Below are positions 6,562 through 14,919 of a DNA stretch of 33,558 nt, piece by piece. A model generated the notes under the pieces. That model worked only from the letters and a program-made list of their open reading frames with translations. It made no database searches and was not told where the DNA came from. This DNA comes from an uncultured Brevundimonas sp. (lineage in GTDB: Bacteria > Pseudomonadota > Alphaproteobacteria > Caulobacterales > Caulobacteraceae), in NCBI GenBank assembly GCA_946481425.1, contig CAMLNT010000002.1, positions 1 to 33,558 of the forward strand, in the 5' to 3' direction. Made by a program: the position numbers and the translations under genes. Each line of letters starts with the position of its first letter. Position 1 is the first letter of the stretch.

Positions 6562-8331
6562 ATGCGTAGACGCACCTTTCTCGCCGCCCTGCCGATGGGG
6601 CTGACAGCCGGCTCGGCCCTCGCCCAGCAGTATCCCGGCGTCGGTCCCGGCGACCGGATCGTGGGCGAGCGTTTCGCGGGACGCTCGACCGTCTGGGGTT
6701 CGCAGGGGGCCGCCGCGACCGCCCACCCGATCGCCACCCTGATCGGCATCGACACCCTGCGCCGAGGCGGCTCGGCGATCGACGCGGCCATCGCCATCAA
6801 CGCGGCCCTGGGTTTCCTCGAACCCGTCGCCAACGGCATCGGCGGCGACGCCTTCGGCCTTCTGTGGGACCCCGCCCAGCGCCGCGTCGTCGGCTTCAAC
6901 GGCTCGGGCAACTCCCCGATGGGCCTGTCGCTGGAGACGGCGCGGAGCCGCGCGGTCGACGGTTATCTGCCACGCTACGGGGCCGTCACCGTCAACGTCC
7001 CCGGCACCGTCGACGCGTGGTGGAGCGCGCACCAGCGCTACGGCAAGCTGCCCTGGGCAGACGTCCTGATGCCGGTCGCCGAGCTGTGCGACCGCGGGGT
7101 CCCCGTGCCCCAGGTCATCGCCTTCTACCTCGAACGGAACATGGCGAACTTCCTGCGGCCCAATGCGGGCGTCGAGGAGACCGAGAACGCCCGGCGCGTC
7201 TTCATGCCCGGCGGCCGCACGCCTCACGAAGGCGAGATGTTCCGCAACCCCGACCTGGCCCGGACCTACCGGATGATCGCCCAGGGCGGCCGCGACGCCT
7301 ATTACGACGGCCCGATCGCCGACCATATCGAGAGCTATTTCCGCCGCATCGGCGGCTGGATGACCCGCGCCGATCTCGCGGCCCACCAGACCGAGTGGGT
7401 CGAGCCTCTGATGTCCACCTATCGCGGCGTCGAGGTCTATCAGCTCGGTCCCAATACCCAGGGCCTGTCCACCCTCCAGCTGCTCAACATCGCCGAACAG
7501 TTCGACCTGCCGGCCATGGGCTTCCAGAGCGCGGCCTCGATCCACCACCAGGCCGAGGCCAAGCGGCTGGCCTTCGAGGATCGCGCCCGCTGGTTCGCCG
7601 ACGCCCGCTTCGCCCAGACCCCGGTCGACTGGCTCATCTCCAAGGAATACGCCGCCCAGCGTGCCGCCCTGATCCGCCCCGACCGCGTCATGGACCGCGT
7701 CTTCCCGGGCGATGCGCCGACGCAGGGCGACACTACCTATTTCTCGGTCGCCGATGCCGACGGCATGATGGTCTCGTGGATCCAGTCCAACTACCGCGGC
7801 ATGGGCTCGGGCCTCGTGCCCGACGGCCCGGACGGCTCCACGCTCGGTTTCATGTTCCAGGACCGGGGCGAGCTGTTCAATCTGAACGACGGCCACCCGA
7901 ACCTCTATCAGCCCGGCAAGCGGCCCTTCCACACCATCATCCCGGGCTTCGCCTGCAAGGACGGCCACCCGTGGATGGCCTTCGGCGTCATGGGCGGCGG
8001 GATGCAGCCGCAGGGCCAGGCCCAGATCGTCATCAACATGACCGACTATGGTCTGGGACCCCAGGAGGCCGGCGACGCGCCGCGCTGGCAGCACTACGGC
8101 TCGTCCGAGCCGACCGGTCAGCCAGCCGAGGGCGTCGGCGTGCTGCATCTGGAATCGGGCGTCCCTGCCGAAACGCGCCGCGGTCTCGAGGCCATGGGTT
8201 GGACGCTGGGCGCTCCCGACGGCGGCTTCGGCGGCTATCAGAACGTTGTGCGCCAGATCAACGCCGACGGCGGCTGGACCTACGGGGCCGCCACCGAAAT
8301 GCGAAAGGACGGGCTGGCGCTGGCCTGGTGA
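6562..8331 (+). CDS. Gamma-glutamyltransferase family protein, Tat-exported
   Basis: A 589-residue N-terminal-nucleophile hydrolase of the gamma-glutamyltransferase family, which cleaves or transfers gamma-glutamyl groups, for example from glutathione, in the periplasm. It opens with a twin-arginine-type signal (MRRRTFLAAL) ending near ALA at 19-21. The self-cleavage and nucleophile site reads GDTTYFSV, with Thr391 as the expected new N-terminus of the small subunit. Further family segments are GGNAID-like GGSAIDAAIA near 74-83, ANGIGGDAF near 95-103, and GGGMQPQGQAQI in the small subunit. The subfamily is the one often annotated simply as 'gamma-glutamyltransferase family', so substrate is uncertain. 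Its stop overlaps the next start (TGATG). Confidence 0.92.
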   Translation: MRRRTFLAALPMGLTAGSALAQQYPGVGPGDRIVGERFAGRSTVWGSQGAAATAHPIATLIGIDTLRRGGSAIDAAIAINAALGFLEPVANGIGGDAFGLLWDPAQRRVVGFNGSGNSPMGLSLETARSRAVDGYLPRYGAVTVNVPGTVDAWWSAHQRYGKLPWADVLMPVAELCDRGVPVPQVIAFYLERNMANFLRPNAGVEETENARRVFMPGGRTPHEGEMFRNPDLARTYRMIAQGGRDAYYDGPIADHIESYFRRIGGWMTRADLAAHQTEWVEPLMSTYRGVEVYQLGPNTQGLSTLQLLNIAEQFDLPAMGFQSAASIHHQAEAKRLAFEDRARWFADARFAQTPVDWLISKEYAAQRAALIRPDRVMDRVFPGDAPTQGDTTYFSVADADGMMVSWIQSNYRGMGSGLVPDGPDGSTLGFMFQDRGELFNLNDGHPNLYQPGKRPFHTIIPGFACKDGHPWMAFGVMGGGMQPQGQAQIVINMTDYGLGPQEAGDAPRWQHYGSSEPTGQPAEGVGVLHLESGVPAETRRGLEAMGWTLGAPDGGFGGYQNVVRQINADGGWTYGAATEMRKDGLALAW

Positions 8332-8681
8332 TGACGAGGGAAGAAGCCGAGGCCCTGATCCTGTCCTTCCCTGAGGTCGAGCGGTCGACCTCCTACGGGG
8401 AGCCGTCTTTCAAGGTCCACGGCAAGTTCTTCACCTGGCTGCGTCCGCATCTGGACGACAGCGTCGTGGTCCACCTGACCAGCCTCGACGAACGCGAACT
8501 CCTGATCGAGATGGATCCGGAGACCTTCCACTTCACCGACCACTACCGCGACTATCCGATCGTCCTCGCCCGTCTGGCCTCGGTCGATCCAATCTGGCTC
8601 GGGACCATGCTCGCCCGCCGCTGGCGCCACGCGGCGCCCAGGCGCCTGTCGAAGGCTCATCCGGAGATCGGCGCCGATTGA
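8331..8681 (+). CDS. MmcQ/YjbR family protein
   Basis: A 116-residue protein of the MmcQ/YjbR family, small proteins with a CyaY-like fold and a disputed DNA-binding role. Family features visible are the N-terminal helix REEAEALILSFPEVERSTSYG, the strand PSFKVHGKFFTWL at 26-38, the central acidic strand LLIEMDPETF, and the C-terminal LARRWRHAAPRRL helix. The ATG shares one base with the stop of the transferase gene, so the two are probably translationally coupled, although no functional link is known. Start choice is forced by that overlap. Confidence 0.88.
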   Translation: MTREEAEALILSFPEVERSTSYGEPSFKVHGKFFTWLRPHLDDSVVVHLTSLDERELLIEMDPETFHFTDHYRDYPIVLARLASVDPIWLGTMLARRWRHAAPRRLSKAHPEIGAD

Positions 8682-8738
8682 GACTTGCCTGACGCCACGT
8701 CACGCGATCACGGTCCGTTCGCAAACAGGACGGACCTG

Positions 8739-9596
8739 ATGGCCGAGCTTCGCGTGCAGGATCTGACCCGGCCGGCCGACGACGGCTATCCGCTGTCGAT
8801 GCGGCTGATCGCCCATCCCGAGCCGACCCTTGCGGTGCTGGTCTCGTCGGGGACCGGCTTTCCCAAGGGCTTCTACGAGCGCTTCGCCCGCCACCTCGCC
8901 GGCCGGGGGGCGGCGGTCCTGACCTATGACTATCGCGGCATCGCCGGGTCCCGGCCGGACGATCTGGCGGCGCTTGGGATGGACTATCCCGACTGGGGCC
9001 GGCTCGACATGCCCGCCGCCCTCGACGCCGTGATTGAGGCCGCTCCGGGCCTGCCGGTCGTCCACGTCGGCCACAGCGTTGGCGGGCACTTCCTCGGCTT
9101 TATGCCCAACCAGGACCGGATAGAGAGGAACGCCTTCGTCTCGGTCGGCGCCGGCTACTGGGGCCTTCACCACCGGACCTACAATCCGCTCGAGCTCTTC
9201 TTCTGGTTCGGCTTCGGCCCGCTCAGCCTCGCCCGCCACGGCTATGTGAAGGGCGGCGGGCTGTGGGCCGGGACCGACCTCCCGCGCGGCGTCTTCGAGA
9301 CCTGGAAGCGCTGGTGCCTGAAGCGGGCCTATTTCCGCGACGAGCTTCAGACCACGCTACGGCCCCACCACTACGAGGCCGTCACCGCCCCGATCCGCTC
9401 CTGGATCTTCGCTGACGATCCGATCGCCAACCCCCGAACCGCGCCGGCACTGCTCCGGGTCTATCCCAACGCTCCTGCCGAGATCATCCTGCGCCAGGCA
9501 TCGGACTATGGCGTGAAACGCATCGGCCACGAGGGAGCGTTCCGGCGCGGCATGGAGCCGCTCTGGGACGAGATCTTCGACTGGCTGGCCGCTTGA
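8739..9596 (+). CDS. Alpha/beta hydrolase (serine aminopeptidase-like)
   Basis: A 285-residue alpha/beta-fold hydrolase. Visible elements are VLVSSGTGFPKGFYERFARHL with the oxyanion region near 33-53, YDYRGIAGSRP at 63-72, and the nucleophile elbow GHSVGG with Ser113. A likely acid is in the FADDPI strand and a likely His in IGHEGAF near the end. There is no signal peptide, so it is probably cytosolic. This subgroup is usually annotated only as alpha/beta hydrolase or COG4757-like; the substrate is unknown. The frame extends 18 codons upstream to a TTG at 8685, but ATG 8739 begins where family similarity does. Confidence 0.88.
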   Translation: MAELRVQDLTRPADDGYPLSMRLIAHPEPTLAVLVSSGTGFPKGFYERFARHLAGRGAAVLTYDYRGIAGSRPDDLAALGMDYPDWGRLDMPAALDAVIEAAPGLPVVHVGHSVGGHFLGFMPNQDRIERNAFVSVGAGYWGLHHRTYNPLELFFWFGFGPLSLARHGYVKGGGLWAGTDLPRGVFETWKRWCLKRAYFRDELQTTLRPHHYEAVTAPIRSWIFADDPIANPRTAPALLRVYPNAPAEIILRQASDYGVKRIGHEGAFRRGMEPLWDEIFDWLAA

Positions 9597-9666
9597 TCCT
9601 CCGCCGGATCGGCCCCACAGTCCCAGCCATGCGCCCGCAAGAGGCGCAAACGGACGGGAGACGCCC

Positions 9667-9915
9667 ATGGGCGAGGTGCTGGGATTTCCCGGCGTCGATC
9701 CAGCCGACGCCGCCATCGGAGCCCGCCTGAGACGCTGGCGCGAACAGCGTGGCCTGTCGGTCGAGGAGCTGGCCCGCCTGCTCGATCTCTCGCCCGAAGA
9801 AGAACGCCGCGCCGAAGCTGGCCGATCTCATCTGGACAGCGTCCAGATCGGCGCAGCGACCCGGGCCCTGCACCTGCCGCTCTGGGCGCTCTTGTCCGAC
9901 CGCCCGGCCTACTGA
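9667..9915 (+). CDS. Small helix-turn-helix (XRE-type) protein
   Basis: An 82-residue protein with a Cro/C1-type helix-turn-helix: IGARLRRWREQRGLSVEELARLLDLS at about 18-43 is the first helices plus the HTH, and the following EEERRAEAGRSHLDSVQI is the recognition and support region. No other domain is present. Such short proteins are usually DNA-binding transcription regulators. It stands alone between the hydrolase and a TPR lipoprotein; ATG 9667 follows GACGGGAGA. Its target cannot be read from the sequence. Confidence 0.82.
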   Translation: MGEVLGFPGVDPADAAIGARLRRWREQRGLSVEELARLLDLSPEEERRAEAGRSHLDSVQIGAATRALHLPLWALLSDRPAY

Positions 9916-10043
9916 CGGCGAAGGCCTGGCGCGCGCGGCTCGCGCTTGCCGGTGATCAGCCGATCGGTGCCGACCGAGCCACGGGACCGCTGACAGCGGA
10001 ACGCTACCTATGATAGTCCTGCCGTGGATATTCGGGGGCATCC

Positions 10044-10631
10044 ATGCGGCGCATGATCATTCTGGCTTTCGCCATCGGCCTGTCGGCCTGTGAGAACGGG
10101 GCCGCGGACGCGCCGCCACCGCCACAGCGGGCCAGCCTGCCGGACGGCGACCGCTGCTTCGCGGAACAGGACTGGAACTGCGCGGCCGCCAACTACAACG
10201 GCTATCTGCAGACCTATCCCGATGATCCCACGGTGAACGCCAGGCTGGCGATCGCCCGGACGCGGGCGGGTCATCACCGCGAGGCCGTGCCCTTCTATCG
10301 CCACGCCGAGTCTCTCGGGGTCGCGACCTACGATATGTACGCCGGCTATGCGATCAGCCTGGAGGCGACGGGCGATCTGGACGGGGCGATCCGCGCCAAT
10401 GAACGGGCGCTGGAAGCCGTGCCGAGCCTTGTCGATGTGCGCGGTAGCCTGGCCGCTCAACTGGTGCGTCGTGGCGATCCCGAGGAGGCTCTGGCCTTGC
10501 TCGAGGAGTTTGACGCCTACCTCCGCCAGCAAGGCGAGGCGCCCTACTTCTCGGCCCAGATCGCGGGCATTCGCGAACAGATGCGGCAACTACCGCCAGC
10601 CGGCGCAGCGCCCGCCGCAGACGACGCCTAG
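10044..10631 (+). CDS. TPR-repeat lipoprotein
   Basis: A 195-residue protein with a lipoprotein signal (lipobox LSAC, Cys16) and then TPR-like helical repeats from about residue 37 to 160. The pattern is CFAEQDWNCAAANYNGYLQTYPDD, AIARTRAGHHREAVPFYRHAESLG, AISLEATGDLDGAIRANERALEAVP and AAQLVRRGDPEEALALLEEF (given in pieces). It is likely anchored to the inner or outer membrane as a scaffold. The Tad pilus protein TadD has a comparable layout, but no other tad gene is nearby, so I do not assign that role. The C-terminus is a proline/alanine tail. Confidence 0.85.
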   Translation: MRRMIILAFAIGLSACENGAADAPPPPQRASLPDGDRCFAEQDWNCAAANYNGYLQTYPDDPTVNARLAIARTRAGHHREAVPFYRHAESLGVATYDMYAGYAISLEATGDLDGAIRANERALEAVPSLVDVRGSLAAQLVRRGDPEEALALLEEFDAYLRQQGEAPYFSAQIAGIREQMRQLPPAGAAPAADDA

Positions 10632-10693
10632 CCGGCGGGGTCTTCGTCGGGGGGTGAGGGTGACATGACCCCTTCATCGGCCTAAGCGGAACC

Positions 10694-12223
10694 ATGGCCT
10701 ACAAGTCCCTGCGCGACTTCATCGAACAGCTCGAAGCGGAGGGCGAACTCGTCCGCGTGACAGAGCCCGTCTCCACCCATCTGGAGATGACCGAGATCCA
10801 GACCCGGCTGCTGAGGAACGGCGGGCCGGCCGTGATCTTCGAAAAGCCGATCATGCCCGACGGCTCGATCAGCCCGATCCCCTGCCTGGCCAATCTGTTC
10901 GGCACGGTGAAGCGGGTGGCGATGGGGGTCACGCTCGGCAAGAAGGCCCGGACCACGGCCGCCCAGATGCGCGAGGTGGGGCACATCCTTGCGGATCTCA
11001 GAAATCCGACGCCGCCGCGCGACATGGGCCAGGCCATGGAGATGCTGCCCATGGTCCAGACGGCGATGACCATGCGGCCCAAGGTCCAGAAGTCGGCGCC
11101 GGTGCAGGAGGTCGTCCTGAAAGGCGACCAGATCGACCTGACGAGCCTGCCGATCCAGGGCTGCTGGCCCGGCGAGCCGGCGCCGCTGATCACCTGGGGC
11201 CTGGTCGTGACCAAGGGGCCGTCCGACGCCCGCGAGGACGACTTCAACCTCGGCATCTACCGGATGCAGGTGCTGGGCCGTGACAAGGCCATCATGCGCT
11301 GGCTCGCTCACCGGGGCGGCGCCCAGCACTACGCCCGGCACAGGAAGGCCGGTAAGCGCGAGCCCCTGCCGGCCGCCGTGGTGCTGGGGGCCGATCCGGG
11401 AACGATCCTCGCGGCCGTGACCCCGGTGCCGGACACCCTGTCTGAATATCAGTTCGCGGGCCTTCTGCGCGGCGCCAAGGCGGAGCTGGTCGCCTGCAAG
11501 ACCGTGCCCCTGATGGTCCCGGCCCAGGCCGAGATCGTGCTGGAAGGCCACGTCCTGCTCGACGAGCACGCGCCCGAGGGCCCCTACGGCGACCACACGG
11601 GCTATTACAACTCGGTGGAGACCTTCCCGGTGTTCCAGGTGACGGCGATCACCATGCGGAAGAAGCCGATCTACCTCACTACCTTCACCGGCCGTCCGCC
11701 GGACGAGCCGAGCGTGCTGGGCGAGGCCCTGAACGAGGTCTTCATTCCGCTGTTGCAGCAGCAGTTCCCCGAGATCGTCGACTTCTGGCTGCCGCCCGAG
11801 GGATGCAGCTACCGGATCGCGGTGGTCTCGATGAAGAAGGCCTATCCGGGCCACGCCAAACGCGTGATGATGGGCTGCTGGAGCTACCTTCGGCAGTTCA
11901 TGTACACCAAGTGGATCATCGTCGTGGACCACGACGTGGACGCCCGCGACTGGAAGGATGTGATGTGGGCCATCTCCACCAAGATGGACCCGGCCCGCGA
12001 CATCACCGTCATCGAGAACACCCCGATTGATTACATCGACTTCGCCTCGCCGGAGAGCGGCCTGGGCTCCAAGATCGGCCTGGACGCGACCGACAAGTGG
12101 GAGCCCGAGACCAGGCGGGAGTGGGGCGAGGAAATCCGCATGGACGCCGAGGTGGTCGACCGGGTTTCGGAGATGTGGTCCCGGCTCGGATTGCCGGGTG
12201 ACGGAACCCCGATCTGGAAATAG
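10694..12223 (+). CDS. ubiD: UbiD family 3-polyprenyl-4-hydroxybenzoate decarboxylase
   Basis: A 509-residue prenylated-FMN-dependent decarboxylase that removes the carboxyl group from 3-polyprenyl-4-hydroxybenzoate in ubiquinone biosynthesis. The N-terminal [18 protein letters not shown] is the family start, [21 protein letters not shown] the mid domain, and [12 protein letters not shown] (295-306) the conserved acidic active-site strip. [19 protein letters not shown] follows, and the C-terminal [23 protein letters not shown] is intact. The length fits the bacterial enzyme (about 490-510). The flavin prenyltransferase UbiX is not in the window. The four small membrane protein genes begin 32 bases downstream and may share its transcript. 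Confidence 0.96.
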   Translation: MAYKSLRDFIEQLEAEGELVRVTEPVSTHLEMTEIQTRLLRNGGPAVIFEKPIMPDGSISPIPCLANLFGTVKRVAMGVTLGKKARTTAAQMREVGHILADLRNPTPPRDMGQAMEMLPMVQTAMTMRPKVQKSAPVQEVVLKGDQIDLTSLPIQGCWPGEPAPLITWGLVVTKGPSDAREDDFNLGIYRMQVLGRDKAIMRWLAHRGGAQHYARHRKAGKREPLPAAVVLGADPGTILAAVTPVPDTLSEYQFAGLLRGAKAELVACKTVPLMVPAQAEIVLEGHVLLDEHAPEGPYGDHTGYYNSVETFPVFQVTAITMRKKPIYLTTFTGRPPDEPSVLGEALNEVFIPLLQQQFPEIVDFWLPPEGCSYRIAVVSMKKAYPGHAKRVMMGCWSYLRQFMYTKWIIVVDHDVDARDWKDVMWAISTKMDPARDITVIENTPIDYIDFASPESGLGSKIGLDATDKWEPETRREWGEEIRMDAEVVDRVSEMWSRLGLPGDGTPIWK

Positions 12224-12255
12224 GCTGAAGCGTGGACCGCTCGGGGAGGGCCGGT

Positions 12256-12813
12256 TTGAGCGCGTTCGAATTCTTTTTCACCTTCTATGGCCTGGTTCTG
12301 GGCATGGTCGTCACCAGTGTGGCCACCGGCCTCGCTGACGTCTGGCGCTCCCAGGGCGAAACCCGGATTGGCGTATGCACCCCCCTGCTGGGCCTGCTCA
12401 TCCTGCTGATGGCTGCGCTGAGCTGGCTTCGCATCTGGGACGGGCGCGACCTCATGGCCGTAACGCCGGCGCACTTCCTCGTCGCCCTTGGCGCCGGATT
12501 GCCCATGGCTTTTGTCGCTGTCGGGATGTTCCCACGGTCGGCGAGCGATTGGCCCTCCCTGGAAGACTATTACCTCAAGCATGCCGGGGTTCTGCTTGGC
12601 GTGCTCGTTCTCGTCCCCATGGCGATGCGCTTTGGAGCCAATGCCGTAATGTTCAATGCGAGGCCGCCGTTGATCGGACTGGCCTGGGCTCTCGGGCTGG
12701 CGATCGTGACGGTGGCCCTTATCCGCTGGCGGCAGCCTTGGCTGCACAGGGTGGGGCTCTCGCTTCTGTGCGCGGAGGCCTTGGCGACCCTCGTGACTTT
12801 CCAGCCCGGCTGA
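12256..12813 (+). CDS. Membrane protein, first of four tandem paralogs (A)
   Basis: A 185-residue integral membrane protein with about six hydrophobic spans. Function unknown. I choose the TTG at 12256, because it gives the start 'SAFEFFFTFYGLVLG' shared with the three following paralogs and because GGGGAGGG lies five bases upstream; an in-frame GTG at 12232 would add eight residues. It is the most divergent copy: the conserved loop that reads SLDEHFWANKRAV in copy D is here SLEDYYLKHAGVL, still after a P-x-x-x-DWP turn. It lies 32 bases after ubiD. Third-position GC is a little lower than in its paralogs by eye. Confidence 0.82.
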   Translation: MSAFEFFFTFYGLVLGMVVTSVATGLADVWRSQGETRIGVCTPLLGLLILLMAALSWLRIWDGRDLMAVTPAHFLVALGAGLPMAFVAVGMFPRSASDWPSLEDYYLKHAGVLLGVLVLVPMAMRFGANAVMFNARPPLIGLAWALGLAIVTVALIRWRQPWLHRVGLSLLCAEALATLVTFQPG

Positions 12814-12817
12814 CACC

Positions 12818-13405
12818 ATGGCTCCGCTCGAGGAAATGACCGACGCCTTCGACTTCATGTTCGGCTTTTACGGCCTGCTGCTCGGGCTGGCGGTGGCGGA
12901 AATCGCGGCAGGGTTCTCGCGGGCCTGGGACGAGAGAAAGCGCCGGCCACTGGGCCTGGTGGGTCCCCTGTTCGGCGCGGTGCTGCTGCTGGACCTGCTG
13001 ACCTACTGGCTGAGCGCCTGGGGCCACCGGGCGATCGGGACGGTGACGTTCGAGGTGGCCTTCATCGCAGCCATCGCGGCCCTGCTCTACTATTTCGCCT
13101 CGACCCAGGTGTTTCCCAAGGAGGGCCAGGCCGAGAGCCTGGACGACCACATCATGGAGCACCGCCGGGCGGTGGTGTTCTGCGTCATCGCCTCGAACCT
13201 GACGACGTTCGGGCCGGCCTTCGTTGAAGAGGTGCTCTGGCTGCACGAGCTGGACGTCGCCAGCCTGGCGATCTGGAGCGGGCTGAACACGATCTACTAC
13301 GGCCTGCTGATCGCGGCGGCCTGGGTGAAGAGCCGCAAGGTGGTGGCCGCCATCCTGATCGCCTGCCTGACCTACATGGTCGCCGCCTATCTGGTGTTCC
13401 AGTGA
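12818..13405 (+). CDS. Membrane protein, second of four tandem paralogs (B)
   Basis: A 195-residue protein (189 if it starts at the in-frame ATG 12836) with about six membrane spans. The N-terminus FDFMFGFYGLLLGLAV matches the family pattern. TM2 has LLLDLLTYWLSAWG, TM3 FIAAIAALLYYFASTQVFP, and then the conserved loop SLDDHIMEHRRAV. The later start aligns better with the paralogs, but its AGGA lies only one base away, while the earlier one lacks an obvious ribosome site, so the start is undecided. Its stop overlaps the GTG of copy C (GTGA), pointing to coupled translation. Confidence 0.85.
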   Translation: MAPLEEMTDAFDFMFGFYGLLLGLAVAEIAAGFSRAWDERKRRPLGLVGPLFGAVLLLDLLTYWLSAWGHRAIGTVTFEVAFIAAIAALLYYFASTQVFPKEGQAESLDDHIMEHRRAVVFCVIASNLTTFGPAFVEEVLWLHELDVASLAIWSGLNTIYYGLLIAAAWVKSRKVVAAILIACLTYMVAAYLVFQ

Positions 13406-14028
13406 GCGCGTTCGAGTACTTCTTCTCCTTCTACGGCCTGCTGCTGGGCCTGTCGGTGGCGGCCCTGGTCGGCGGGTTCGCGCAGGTCCTGCACGAGCGC
13501 CAGCGGGTGCGGTTCGGCTGGCTCACGCCGATGCTGGCGGTCTTCGTGGCCGTGGATGTGGCGACCTTCTGGACCCAGGCCTGGGTGATCTTCAGGGGCG
13601 CGCCGTTCAGCCCGGCCCTGCTGGTTCTGGGGCTGGTGATCGCGGCGACCTTCTACGTCGCGGCCAGCATCACCTTCCCGCGCGTGACGGCCGAGGGCGT
13701 CGAGACGCGCATCGATCTGGACGAACACTTCTGGGCCCACCGGGCGATGGTGTTCGGCTGCGTCCTGGCGGCCAATGCGATCGTCGGGCTGCTGTTCGCG
13801 ACGTTGGCGGCGGCCGATGCCGGTTTCGCGGCGCTGGGCGTGGCGCGGCTCTGGATCGGCGTCGGTATCTTCGTGACCGGGACGGCGGTGGCGGCCTTCG
13901 CCCCGTGGCGGCGGGTGGTGGTCGGGGCGCTGGTCGTCGTGCTGGCCTACAGTCTGTGGAATGTGGCGCGGTCGACGCTCGCCTTGATCGAGGCCGGGGG
14001 TTGGTCGCCGCCGGGGGTGGGCGGATGA
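13402..14028 (+). CDS. Membrane protein, third of four tandem paralogs (C)
   Basis: A 208-residue membrane protein beginning at GTG 13402, inside the stop of copy B. Family features are SAFEYFFSFYGLLLGLSV (TM1), RFGWLTPMLAVFVAVDVATF (loop and TM2), a third span ending ASITFP, the loop DLDEHFWAHRAMV, and three further spans. It is most like copy D: both share the GWLTP-LAVFVA-D-ATFW block. The C-terminus is short and lies in the cytosol or periplasm (GGWSPPGVGG). Unknown function. Its stop overlaps the start of D by four bases. Confidence 0.87.
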   Translation: MSAFEYFFSFYGLLLGLSVAALVGGFAQVLHERQRVRFGWLTPMLAVFVAVDVATFWTQAWVIFRGAPFSPALLVLGLVIAATFYVAASITFPRVTAEGVETRIDLDEHFWAHRAMVFGCVLAANAIVGLLFATLAAADAGFAALGVARLWIGVGIFVTGTAVAAFAPWRRVVVGALVVVLAYSLWNVARSTLALIEAGGWSPPGVGG

Positions 14029-14651
14029 CGGCGTTCGAGTTCTTCTTCAGCTTCTACGGCCTGATGCTCAGCCTGTCGGTCGGCACGCTGGCGATCGGGG
14101 CGGCGCGAGCGTTCAAGCACCGCAGGACGGTTCCCGTCGGCTGGCTGACGCCGCTTCTGGCGGTGTTCGTGGCGCTGGATATCGCCACCTTCTGGGATGC
14201 GGCCTGGACCAACTTCCGGCACCTGCCGTTCAGCTACGGCCTGCTGGTGGCGGGGCTGATCATCGCGACGGTCTATTTCATCGCAGCCTCGCTGATCTTT
14301 CCGGACGACAGCGACCATCCGGCCTCGCTGGACGAGCATTTCTGGGCCAACAAGCGGGCGGTCCTGCTGCTGCTGATCCTCGCGAACCTGTTGGGGCTGG
14401 CCGGCGCGCTCATGGCCAACTGGACGCGCGAGAACGGCCTGGCCCTGATGCTGGGCTACGGGCTCAACCTCTCGATCTACCTCCTGCTCGTCGGCGTGGC
14501 GGCGATGACGAAGCGGCGCTGGCTGTTCGGCGCGGCGATCGGGCTGCACACGGTCCTGTATCTGGTCATCGCGGTCCTGACGGCGCTGCACCCGGCCGCT
14601 GTGGTCAGCGAGGACGGGGACATCATCGTGCGCGAGGCGCCCGCGTCCTAG
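14025..14651 (+). CDS. Membrane protein, fourth of four tandem paralogs (D)
   Basis: A 208-residue membrane protein starting at ATG 14025, which overlaps the stop of copy C (ATGA). It has TAFEFFFSFYGLMLSLSV as TM1, VGWLTPLLAVFVALDIATFW as loop and TM2, ending of TM3 AASLIFP, loop SLDEHFWANKRAV, then three more spans and a hydrophilic acidic tail (VVSEDGDIIVREAPAS). The open frame to 13905 lies over copy C and is not used. It is the last of the array; a 268-base gap follows. Unknown function; the set is discussed in the findings. Confidence 0.87.
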   Translation: MTAFEFFFSFYGLMLSLSVGTLAIGAARAFKHRRTVPVGWLTPLLAVFVALDIATFWDAAWTNFRHLPFSYGLLVAGLIIATVYFIAASLIFPDDSDHPASLDEHFWANKRAVLLLLILANLLGLAGALMANWTRENGLALMLGYGLNLSIYLLLVGVAAMTKRRWLFGAAIGLHTVLYLVIAVLTALHPAAVVSEDGDIIVREAPAS

Positions 14652-14919
14652 GCCGCGACCCCCGGACCACCCGGACTCCAAAAACACCGTCCAAGTCGTC
14701 CGGGTCGTTCGGGTCGTCCGGCCGGACCAGAGGGGGTCACGATGTCAAAGACCGTCTGTGGCGACAGTATGCGGGCGGTGGGCATGACGGGGACAAGTCG
14801 GGTGTCCAGATCCGGAATGGCGCGCCAGATCCGTCGGTTGGCTTGCCGGCAGCCGGGCGATTACGGGCCAGGCATCCAAGCCGCTTGCCAGACGCGGCCC
14901 GAGAGCCAATGAAGTCGCC
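14652..14919. other. Intergenic region between the membrane array and the M14 carboxypeptidase gene
   Basis: 268 bases. It holds a triple 9-bp repeat (14695-14721, listed separately), a 9-bp direct repeat CCAGATCCG at about 14809 and 14828, and a 56-codon open frame from ATG 14742 to 14912. That frame has AGAGGGGG upstream of its ATG but shows no protein-like features. The 81-codon minus frame at 14737-14982 overlaps the carboxypeptidase start and is not credible. No hairpin with a T-run is visible. Confidence 0.55.
14695..14721. repeat. Triple tandem 9-bp repeat GTCGT[C/T]CGG
   Basis: GTCGTCCGG at 14695-14703, GTCGTTCGG at 14704-14712 and GTCGTCCGG at 14713-14721, with a single mismatch in the middle unit. 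It begins 43 bases after the stop of the membrane array. CCGGAC at 14672-14677 upstream is complementary to GTCCGG at the repeat end, so a loose hairpin is possible. Confidence 0.75.

Noticed and set aside
6532..8148. A 538-codon minus-strand frame antisense to the gamma-glutamyltransferase gene
   Set aside because: High GC gives long antisense frames. Its product is Gly/Asp/Val-rich without motifs, while the plus frame encodes a clear enzyme. The same applies to 15022-16488 minus, 21427-23112 minus, 10682-11932 minus, 25039-26616 minus, 28075-29706 minus and 32167-33324 plus.
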